NCBI GenBank assembly: GCA_035575095.1
Contig: DATLYF010000181.1
Location: forward strand, 1-12,952
DNA: 12,952 bases
Source: DATLYF01 sp035575095
GTDB taxonomy: Bacteria; Pseudomonadota; Gammaproteobacteria; Competibacterales; Competibacteraceae
Direction: 5' to 3'
Of the stretch, positions 1-8,115 are shown one piece after another. The translations under genes and the position numbers were made by a program. Under the pieces are notes generated by a model. That model was given only the letters and a program-made list of their open reading frames with translations, was not told where the DNA came from and searched no databases. The first letter of the stretch is position 1. Each line of letters opens with the position of its first letter.

Positions 1-695
1 ATGTGCTGATCGACGCCCGCCGCATCACCGACGTCACCGAGCTGCCGCTCTTGGTAGACATCGACACCGGCTGGGGCGGGGCCTTCAACATCGCCCGCAC
101 CATCAAGTCCATGATCAAGGCCGGGGTGGCGGCGGTGCACATCGAGGATCAGGTGGCGCAGAAGCGCTGCGGCCACCGCCCGGGCAAGGCCATCGTCTCC
201 CAGGGCGAGATGGTGGATCGTATCAAGGCCGCAGTGGATGCCAAGACCGATGCCGAGTTCGTCATCATGGCCCGCACCGATGCCCTGGCGGTGGAAGGAC
301 TGGAGGCCGCCATCGACCGGGCCTGCGCCTGCGTCGAGGCCGGGGCCGACATGATCTTCCCCGAGGCCATGACCGATCTCGGCATGTACAGGCGGTTCGC
401 CGAGGCGGTGAAGGTGCCGGTGCTGGCCAACATCACCGAGTTCGGCTCGACCCCGCTCTACACCACCGCGGAGCTGGTGGCCAACGGCGTCAGCCTGGTG
501 CTGTATCCGCTCTCCGCTTTCCGCGCGGCGAGCAAGGCGGCGCTCGAGGTCTACCAGGCGATCCGTCGCGACGGCACGCAGCAGAACGTGCTGGAGATCA
601 TGCAGACCCGTGCCGAGCTCTACGAGCACCTCGACTACCACGCCTACGAGCGCAAGCTGGACGAGCTGTTCGCCCAGAGCCGATCGACCGATTGA
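1..695 (+). CDS. prpB: 2-methylisocitrate lyase, 5'-truncated by window edge
   Basis: Cleaves 2-methylisocitrate to pyruvate and succinate, the last step of the methylcitrate cycle for propionate; cytoplasmic. The open frame enters from before base 1 (first whole codon GTG at 3, a valine, not a start) and ends with TGA at 693-695, leaving 230 residues. The catalytic-loop motif KRCGHRPGK is present, with the active-site Cys at visible residue 56. This matches Cys123 of the enterobacterial enzyme, so about 67 N-terminal residues lie outside the window and the full protein would be about 297 residues, the usual PrpB length. The Asp-X-Asp metal site is at visible residues 19-21 (VDIDTGWGG). Strings such as FVIMARTDALAVEGL and YPLSAFRA separate PrpB from general isocitrate lyases. 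It is first of the visible prpB-prpC-prpD run, 58 bases before prpC. Any PrpR-type regulator would lie outside. Confidence 0.95.
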   Translation, partial: VLIDARRITDVTELPLLVDIDTGWGGAFNIARTIKSMIKAGVAAVHIEDQVAQKRCGHRPGKAIVSQGEMVDRIKAAVDAKTDAEFVIMARTDALAVEGLEAAIDRACACVEAGADMIFPEAMTDLGMYRRFAEAVKVPVLANITEFGSTPLYTTAELVANGVSLVLYPLSAFRAASKAALEVYQAIRRDGTQQNVLEIMQTRAELYEHLDYHAYERKLDELFAQSRSTD

Positions 696-704
696 GTGTT
701 CAAG

Positions 705-730
705 CCCCGCTCCCGCCCGTGGGCGCGGGG
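705..730 (+). repeat. GC-rich hairpin in the prpB-prpC gap
   Basis: CCCCGC (705-710) pairs with GCGGGG (725-730). Inside, GCCC (715-718) can pair with GGGC (721-724), leaving a TCCC bulge. The hairpin sits between the prpB stop and the prpC ribosome binding site and has no T-run after it. It is more likely an mRNA stability or processing element than a terminator. Confidence 0.45.
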
Positions 731-740
731 AAAGCCATCG

Positions 741-749
741 AGAGAGGAG
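741..749 (+). promoter_or_regulatory. Ribosome binding site of prpC
   Basis: AGAGAGGAG ends four bases before the ATG at 754. It fixes the prpC start there. The frame stays open upstream to ATG 610, but that ATG lies inside prpB and lacks such a site. Confidence 0.75.
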
Positions 750-753
750 CCCC

Positions 754-1914
754 ATGACCGACACTACCGTCACCACTGCCGGCCCCAAGCCGAAGAAATC
801 CGTGGCGCTGAGCGGCGTGATCGCCGGCAACACCGCGATCTGCACCGTCGGCCGCGCCGGTAATGATCTGCACTACCGCGGCTATGACATCCTCGATATT
901 GCCGAGCAGTGCGAGTTCGAAGAGGTGGCCCATCTGCTGATCCACGGCAAGCTGCCCAACCGCGCCGAGCTGGCCGCCTACAAGAGCAAGCTCAAGTCCC
1001 TGCGCGGCCTGCCGGCGGCGGTCAAGGCCGCCTTGGAAGCGCTGCCGGCCTCGGCGCATCCGATGGACGTGCTGCGTACCGGCTGCTCGGTGCTGGGCTG
1101 CGTGCTGCCGGAGAAGGAGGACCACAACCCGGCCGGCGCCCGCGATATCGCCGACCGGCTCATGGCCAGCTTCGGCTCCATGCTGCTGTACTGGTATCAC
1201 TACGCAGTCAACGGCAAGCGCATCGAGGTAGAGAGCGACGAAGACTCCATCGGCGGCCACTTCCTGCACCTGCTGCACGGTCGGGAGCCGAGCGCGCTGT
1301 GGGTGCGTGCCATGCACACCTCGCTCATCCTCTACGCCGAGCACGAGTTCAACGCCTCCACCTTCACCGCCCGCGTCATCGCCGGCACTGGCTCCGACAT
1401 GTACTCGGCCATCACCGGCGCCATCGGCGCCCTGCGCGGCCCCAAGCATGGCGGCGCCAACGAGGCGGCCTTCGAGATCCAGCAGCGCTACGACAGCCCG
1501 GACGAGGCCGAGGCCGACATCCGCAACCGGGTAGCCAACAAGGAGGTCATCATCGGCTTCGGCCACCCGGTTTACACCATCGCCGACCCGCGCAACAAGG
1601 TGATCAAGGAAGTGGCGCGCAGACTGGCCCAGGATGCCGGGAATACCAAGATGTTCGACATCGCCGAGCGCCTGGAATCGGTGATGTGGGAGATCAAGAA
1701 GATGTTCCCCAATCTGGACTGGTTCTCGGCGGTCAGCTATCACCTGATGGGCGTGCCCACCGCCATGTTCACGCCGCTGTTCGTGATCTCCCGCACCTGC
1801 GGCTGGAGCGCGCACGTCATCGAGCAGCGCATCGACGGCAAGATCATTCGCCCGAGCGCCAATTACATCGGTCCGGAGGATCAGCGCTTCGTGCCCATCG
1901 ACGAGCGGCCGTAA
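754..1914 (+). CDS. prpC: 2-methylcitrate synthase
   Basis: Condenses propionyl-CoA with oxaloacetate to 2-methylcitrate, the entry step of the methylcitrate cycle; cytoplasmic. The protein is 386 residues, the usual length for PrpC and shorter than the hexameric citrate synthase GltA (about 430). The citrate-synthase fold is complete. The catalytic triad by family alignment is His232 (GPKHGGANE), His271 (GFGHPVY) and Asp322 (NLDWFSAVSYH), and the C-terminal substrate-binding region has HVIEQR at 354-359. LHYRGYDILDIAEQ near residue 40 is typical of PrpC. The ATG at 754 is chosen for its strong GAGGAG site; the open frame runs further upstream into prpB but has no support there. It lies between prpB and prpD, which settles 2-methylcitrate synthase over citrate synthase, although PrpC enzymes often keep some citrate synthase activity. 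Confidence 0.96.
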   Translation: MTDTTVTTAGPKPKKSVALSGVIAGNTAICTVGRAGNDLHYRGYDILDIAEQCEFEEVAHLLIHGKLPNRAELAAYKSKLKSLRGLPAAVKAALEALPASAHPMDVLRTGCSVLGCVLPEKEDHNPAGARDIADRLMASFGSMLLYWYHYAVNGKRIEVESDEDSIGGHFLHLLHGREPSALWVRAMHTSLILYAEHEFNASTFTARVIAGTGSDMYSAITGAIGALRGPKHGGANEAAFEIQQRYDSPDEAEADIRNRVANKEVIIGFGHPVYTIADPRNKVIKEVARRLAQDAGNTKMFDIAERLESVMWEIKKMFPNLDWFSAVSYHLMGVPTAMFTPLFVISRTCGWSAHVIEQRIDGKIIRPSANYIGPEDQRFVPIDERP

Positions 1915-1963
1915 CTCGAAGACTCCTGCCGCCGCTGGCGAGGGAAGGTATCTGGATCTCACC

Positions 1964-1982
1964 GGGGCGGCGACCCCGCCCC
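1964..1982 (+). repeat. GC-rich hairpin in the prpC-prpD gap
   Basis: GGGGCGG (1964-1970) and CCGCCCC (1976-1982) form a perfect 7-bp stem with loop CGACC. Only TTGT follows, so termination would be weak at best. It lies 25 bases before prpD and could adjust prpD level or protect the prpBC part of the transcript. The rest of the 93-base gap shows no gene. Confidence 0.5.
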
Positions 1983-1997
1983 TTGTCGCACAACCAC

Positions 1998-2002
1998 GAG
2001 GA
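1998..2002 (+). promoter_or_regulatory. Ribosome binding site of prpD
   Basis: GAGGA lies five bases before the ATG at 2008 and supports that start. The resulting protein begins like other PrpD proteins. Confidence 0.7.
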
Positions 2003-2007
2003 AAACC

Positions 2008-3459
2008 ATGGCCACCCACGACATCCGCAACGCCAAGCGTCCCCCTTTCGACCAGGTCCTGCAGGACATCACCGATTACGTCATGAACTATGACGTGACC
2101 CAGTCCAAGCTCGCTATGGAAACTGCCCGCTACTGCCTGATGGATACCCTGGGCTGCGGCTTGATGGCGCTGGCCTATCCCGAGTGCACCAAGCTGATGG
2201 GCCCGGTGGTACCGGGCGCCGAGATGAAGGGCGGGGCACGTGTGCCCGGCACCAGCTACGAGCTGGACCCGGTCACCGCCGCCTTCAACATCGGCTGCAT
2301 GATCCGCTGGCTGGACTTCAACGACACCTGGCTCGCCGCCGAGTGGGGCCACCCCTCCGACAACCTCGGCGGCATCCTGGCGGTGGCCGATTACCTCTCG
2401 CGCCGTCGCGTGGCCGAGGGCAAGACGCCGCTGACCGTCAAGGACGTGCTGGTGGGCATGATCCAGGCCCACGAGATCCAGGGCGTGACCGCGCTGGAGA
2501 ACAGCTTCAACCGCGTCGGCCTGGATCACGTCATGCTGGTGCGCATCGCTAGCACCGCCGTGGTCACCCGCATGCTCGGCGGCAGTCGCGAGGAGGTGCT
2601 GAACGCCGTCTCCCACGCCTGGATCGACGGCTCGGCGCTGCGCACCTACCGCCACGCCCCCAACACCGGCTCGCGCAAATCCTGGGCCGCCGGCGATGCC
2701 ACCGCCCGCGCCGTGCGCCTGGCGCTGTTCGCGCTCAAGGGCGAGATGGGCTATCCCTCGGCGCTGAGCGCCAAGACCTGGGGTTTCCAGGACGTGCTGT
2801 TCAAGGGCAATGCCCTCAAGTACAGCCAGCCCTTCGGCAGCTACGTGATGGAGAACGTGCTGTTCAAGATCTCCTTCCCGGCCGAGTTCCATGCCCAGAC
2901 CGCGGTCGAGTGCGCCATCAAGCTGCATCCGCAGGTCAAGGATCGCCTCGAGCAGATCGAGCGCATCGAGATCGAGACCCAGGAAGCGGGCGTGCGCATC
3001 ATCGACAAGACCGGTCCGCTGGACAACTATGCCGACCGCGACCACTGCATCCAGTACATGGTCGCCGTGCCGCTGATCAAGGGCAGTCTGACAGCCGAGG
3101 ACTATACCGATGCGGCCGCTGCCGATCCCAGGATCGATGTGCTGCGCAGCAAGATGACCGTCAAGGAGAACCCGCGCTTCACCCGCGAGTATCTGGAGGC
3201 GGACAAGCGCTACATCGGCAACAGCGTGCAGGTGTTCTTCAAGGACGGCACCGCCACCGAGAAGGTCAGCATCGACGCCCCTATCGGTCATCGCGAACGC
3301 CGCGCCGAGGGCATCCCGGTGCTGGTGGCCAAGTTCGAGAAGGCCTTGGCCGGGCGACTGGCGCCCAAGAAGTGCCGCCAGATCCTCGAGCTGTGCGCCG
3401 ACCAGGGCCGCCTCGAGGCTACCCCGGTGCACGAGTTCGTGGAGCTGTTCGTGCTGTAA
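2008..3459 (+). CDS. prpD: 2-methylcitrate dehydratase PrpD
   Basis: Dehydrates 2-methylcitrate to 2-methyl-cis-aconitate without an iron-sulfur cluster; an aconitase then rehydrates it to 2-methylisocitrate for PrpB. It has 483 residues, the same length as E. coli PrpD, and belongs to the MmgE/PrpD fold. Family strings run throughout: MDTLGCGLMAL (residues about 48-58), FNIGCMIRWLDFNDTWLAAEW, GHPSDNLGGILA, HEIQGVTALENSFNRVGLDH, TYRHAPNTGSRKSWAAGDATA, SYVMENVLFKISFPAEFH and DRDHCIQYMVA. The last two lie in the C-terminal half near the proposed active site. It is the last prp gene seen. Many gammaproteobacteria use AcnD plus PrpF instead; this one carries the enterobacterial-type PrpD. The hydratase partner is not in the window and could be AcnB elsewhere. 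The gene is followed by hairpins and the convergent tsaC. Confidence 0.97.
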   Translation: MATHDIRNAKRPPFDQVLQDITDYVMNYDVTQSKLAMETARYCLMDTLGCGLMALAYPECTKLMGPVVPGAEMKGGARVPGTSYELDPVTAAFNIGCMIRWLDFNDTWLAAEWGHPSDNLGGILAVADYLSRRRVAEGKTPLTVKDVLVGMIQAHEIQGVTALENSFNRVGLDHVMLVRIASTAVVTRMLGGSREEVLNAVSHAWIDGSALRTYRHAPNTGSRKSWAAGDATARAVRLALFALKGEMGYPSALSAKTWGFQDVLFKGNALKYSQPFGSYVMENVLFKISFPAEFHAQTAVECAIKLHPQVKDRLEQIERIEIETQEAGVRIIDKTGPLDNYADRDHCIQYMVAVPLIKGSLTAEDYTDAAAADPRIDVLRSKMTVKENPRFTREYLEADKRYIGNSVQVFFKDGTATEKVSIDAPIGHRERRAEGIPVLVAKFEKALAGRLAPKKCRQILELCADQGRLEATPVHEFVELFVL

Positions 3460-3465
3460 CCAATA

Positions 3466-3510
3466 CGGCTCCCGAGCCGGAAACGGAACGGCGGCCGCGC
3501 GGCCGCCGTT
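3466..3510. terminator. Tandem hairpins between convergent prpD and tsaC, possible bidirectional terminator
   Basis: Two inverted repeats fill the 80-base gap between the converging genes. The first is CGGCTC (3466-3471) with GAGCCG (3474-3479). The second is a perfect 24-base palindrome at 3487-3510, with 12-base arms AACGGCGGCCGC and GCGGCCGCCGTT and no spacer, so the real loop would use about four arm bases. Neither strand has a proper T-run after the stem. Position and symmetry argue for stopping or blocking transcription from both sides, but a classic intrinsic terminator is not fully met. Confidence 0.55.
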
Positions 3511-3539
3511 GGTCATGGTGCAAGACCGAACGGCACGTT

Positions 3540-4097
3540 TCAGGCGGCGCGCACCACCCGGCCGCTACGCAGATCGCGGATCTCGGTGGGCTTGGCGGCG
3601 CCGCCGGTGGCACCGGGCAGCACATAGTCCACGGCCTTGCCCAGGCGCAGCCGCACCTGCAGGGCGCTGCGCGCCGGCGGGTGGCCGCTGCGGTTGGCGC
3701 TGGTGGAGACCAGGGCCGAGCCGCAGGCCCGGCACAGCGCGGCGGCCAGCGGGTGGGCAGTGACCCGCACCGCCAGGGTGTCGTGGTCGCCCCTGAGCCA
3801 GCGCGGCACCTCGGGGCGCACCGGCAGCAGCCAGGTCACCGGTCCCGGCCAGGTGGCCATGACCGTGGCGCGGTCGGCGCTGGAGAGCGGCAGCAGAAAG
3901 GGCTCGAGCTGGGCCAGCTCGGCGGCGATGAGAATCAGGCCCTTGCCCGGCGGACGGCGCTTGAGCCCCAGCAGCCGCGCCACCGCTGTGGCATCGCCGG
4001 GATCGCAGCCAAGGCCATACACCGCCTCGGTAGGGTAGGCGATCAGGCCGCCGGCGTGCACCACCCGGACAGCAGTCTTAATGTGCAGGAAGCTCAT
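3540..4097 (-). CDS. tsaC: Threonylcarbamoyl-AMP synthase
   Basis: Makes L-threonylcarbamoyl-AMP from threonine, bicarbonate and ATP. The TsaBDE proteins then transfer the carbamoyl group to A37 of tRNAs that read ANN codons; cytoplasmic and usually essential. The 185-residue protein is the short TsaC (YrdC) form without the C-terminal domain of Sua5. Motifs are YPTEAVYGLGCDP (21-33), the basic KRRPPGKGLILIA segment (46-58), TWPGPVTW (82-89) and STSANRSG (131-138), all lining the nucleotide and threonylcarbamoyl site. The ATG at 4097 gives an N-terminus matching the family, and the topA stop lies only 7 bases upstream, so the two are co-transcribed. In E. coli tsaC sits in the same cluster (aroE-tsaC-yrdD-smg-dprA). 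Here aroE does not follow; prpD converges instead. Confidence 0.95.
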   Translation of the reverse strand: MSFLHIKTAVRVVHAGGLIAYPTEAVYGLGCDPGDATAVARLLGLKRRPPGKGLILIAAELAQLEPFLLPLSSADRATVMATWPGPVTWLLPVRPEVPRWLRGDHDTLAVRVTAHPLAAALCRACGSALVSTSANRSGHPPARSALQVRLRLGKAVDYVLPGATGGAAKPTEIRDLRSGRVVRAA

Positions 4098-4104
4098 GGT
4101 CTGG

Positions 4105-6411
<2,307 letters not shown>

Positions 6412-6443
6412 AGTACCCAATCTGCAAGCAGGAGCGGCGGGTC

Positions 6444-6491
6444 AAAAAAACGACCGGCGGTCAGCCTGCGCTGAGCCGCCGTGCGCGGTCG
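6444..6491 (-). terminator. Intrinsic terminator or attenuator between smg and topA
   Basis: Read on the minus strand, CGACC, GGCGG and TCAGC pair with GCTGA, CCGCC and GGTCG. This gives 15 base pairs around a GCAG loop, with a 6-base bulge (6481-6486) and a single bulged base (6475) on the 5' side. Seven Ts follow directly (6450 to 6444). GC-rich stem plus immediate T7 is the standard Rho-independent pattern. It lies 23 bases after the smg stop and 32 bases before the topA ATG. Confidence 0.75.
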
Positions 6492-6514
6492 GGGTGATGG
6501 GAGAGGGCCGGACG

Positions 6515-6991
6515 TCAATGCAGGAAGCTGGTCGCTTCCTCGAATAGCAGATCTTCCATCCAGGCATAGGCCTCCTCCTGACCGGGCTGGTTGAACAGCA
6601 CCATCAGGATGATCCACTTGAGCTGGTCGAGATCGATCTCCTCGGTCTCCAGGGCCATGATGCGGTCGATCACCAGCTCGCGGGTCTCGGCGCTGAGGAT
6701 ACCAATCTGCTCCAGGAACAGCAGGAAGCCGCGGCACTCCAAGTCCATGCGCGCGCACTCCTGGGCGGTGAAGATGCGAAACGAGCGCTCGGCGGCAAAC
6801 ACCCGTACCGGCGTCTCGCGCCGGGCCGCCAGCCCGTCCAGCCATTCGAAGGCGCGGTTCACTTCGCGGGTGGGGAAACCGGCTTCCAGCAGCTCCGATT
6901 CCATGGAGGCACGGTCGCTGTGCAGCTCTGTGTCTTCGTCGATGTAGTTTTGGAACAGATACATCAGGACGTCCAAAACGTCTTCTTTCAT
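6515..6991 (-). CDS. smg: Smg family protein (DUF494), function unknown
   Basis: Encodes 158 residues, the same size as E. coli Smg (157). Matching strings are DVLMYLFQNYI at the start, FRIFTAQECARMDLECRGFLLFLEQIGIL in the middle (about 91-119, broken here as FRIFTAQECARM and CRGFLLFLEQIG) and LDQLKWIILMVLFNQPG near the end. The protein is small, acidic and without a signal peptide or clear membrane segment; it looks helical and cytoplasmic. Its molecular role is not established. The only solid clue is the conserved place between dprA and topA/tsaC. The ATG at 6991 lies 5 bases after the dprA stop, so translation is probably coupled. A terminator-like structure follows, making smg the likely end of the tsaP-dprA-smg unit. 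Confidence 0.93.
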   Translation of the reverse strand: MKEDVLDVLMYLFQNYIDEDTELHSDRASMESELLEAGFPTREVNRAFEWLDGLAARRETPVRVFAAERSFRIFTAQECARMDLECRGFLLFLEQIGILSAETRELVIDRIMALETEEIDLDQLKWIILMVLFNQPGQEEAYAWMEDLLFEEATSFLH

Positions 6992-6996
6992 TCAGC

Positions 6997-8115
6997 TTAC
7001 CCAGGTCGTAGGCGGGAGTAAAACCCACCGGGCGCGGCGCACACATAACCCCGCAATTCCAATATCAGCAGCATGGAGGAAACCACCTCGGCCGTCAATC
7101 CGGTGCGCTGCACCAAAAGGTCCACGGAGACCGGCGCATCGCCCATCTGTGCTAACAGTTCGCGGTAGTCGGCGTCCAGTTCCGGCACCGCTTCGGCAGC
7201 GGCGCCGGCAGCGGCTTCCGGGGGCAGCGTCGCCCGGGCCAGGGCGCCCAGTTCCTCGAGGATATCCTGGGCGGTTTCCACCAGCTTGGCGCCTTGACGG
7301 ATCAGGGCGTGGCAGCCGCGCGCCAGGGCGTTATGGATGGAGCCAGGGATGGCGAATACCTCGCGGCCCTGCTCGGCGGCCAGGCGCGCGGTGATCAGTG
7401 AGCCGCTCTGCAGGGCCGCCTCCACCACCAGCACGCCCAGAGACAGGCCGCTCAAGATGCGGTTGCGGCGCGGGAAGTGCTCGGCCAGGGGCGGGGTGCC
7501 GGGCGGCAGCTCGCTGACCAGAGCGCCGCGCTCGGCGATGGCGTAGGCCAGCTCGCGGTGCCGGGCCGGGTAGATGCGATCGGGGCCGGTACCCATCACC
7601 GCCAGGGTCAGTCCGCCCGCCTCCAGTGCGCCTTGGTGAGCTTCGCTGTCTATCCCCAAGGCCAGGCCGCTGCCGATGAGCAGACCATTGGCAGCCAGAT
7701 GGGCGGCGAACTCGCGGGCGTTGCGGCGGCCGTCCGGGGTGGGGTGGCGGCTGCCGACCACGGCCAGCTGCGGCAGGCTCAGGCAGGCCGGATTGCCGTG
7801 CACGAACAGCAGCGGCGGCGGATCGGGGATCTGCCGCAGCAGCGCCGGATAGTCGGGGTGGCGCCAGTGGATGAGATGGTTGCGCGGCTTGGCCAGCCAG
7901 GCCAGGTCCTGCTCCACCGCGGCCCAGTCCGGGGCCGCCAGCCAGTCCAGCGCCGCCTCGGGCAGACCGAAGGCGGCCAGCTCGGCGCGGGGCGCGGCCA
8001 GCACCGCCGCCGGCTCGGCGTAACGCTCCAGCAGCCCGAGGAAGCGCGCCGGGCCGATGCCGGGGCAACGCCAGAGGGCCAGCCAGGGGCGTGGGTCCTG
8101 GGAGATGGCGTTCAA
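6997..8115 (-). CDS. dprA: DNA processing protein DprA (Smf), TTG start
   Basis: In naturally transformable bacteria DprA binds incoming single-stranded DNA, protects it and loads RecA. The 372-residue protein has an N-terminal helix-hairpin-helix-like stretch (CPGIGPARFLGLLERY, 17-32) and the Rossmann-like DprA core (about 78-290) with QLAVVGSRHPTPDGRR (116-131), GSGLALGIDSEAH (148-160), FPRRNRILSGLS (214-225), QSGSLITARLA (236-246) and REVFAIPGSIHN (251-262). An Ala-rich linker follows, then a C-terminal winged-helix domain (about 312-368). The start is TTG at 8115. No nearby in-frame ATG or GTG gives a better N-terminus, and this TTG overlaps the tsaP stop as TTGA, implying translational coupling. 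The gene is intact, so it is probably functional; whether the organism is transformable cannot be told from this gene alone. Confidence 0.95.
   Translation of the reverse strand: MNAISQDPRPWLALWRCPGIGPARFLGLLERYAEPAAVLAAPRAELAAFGLPEAALDWLAAPDWAAVEQDLAWLAKPRNHLIHWRHPDYPALLRQIPDPPPLLFVHGNPACLSLPQLAVVGSRHPTPDGRRNAREFAAHLAANGLLIGSGLALGIDSEAHQGALEAGGLTLAVMGTGPDRIYPARHRELAYAIAERGALVSELPPGTPPLAEHFPRRNRILSGLSLGVLVVEAALQSGSLITARLAAEQGREVFAIPGSIHNALARGCHALIRQGAKLVETAQDILEELGALARATLPPEAAAGAAAEAVPELDADYRELLAQMGDAPVSVDLLVQRTGLTAEVVSSMLLILELRGYVCAAPGGFYSRLRPG

Noticed and set aside
610..753. Upstream extension of prpC to ATG 610
   Set aside because: It would run inside prpB in another frame and add a Ser/Thr-rich low-complexity stretch. 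The strong ribosome site and family N-terminus favour ATG 754.
700..3516. A 938-codon open frame on the minus strand opposite prpC and prpD
   Set aside because: It mirrors two certain genes in GC-rich DNA, where the antisense frame rarely meets stops. Its translation is low-complexity (rich in Gly, Ala, Val, His, Asp, Leu) with no recognisable domain, and it spans both genes and their gap.
6441..6460. Possible sigma70 promoter for topA using TTGACC next to the T-run
   Set aside because: The -35 match is good (5 of 6), but at 15-18 bases spacing the -10 positions read CAGATT, GATTGG or ATTGGG. The only better -10 (TACTAT) is 24 bases away and runs into the start codon.
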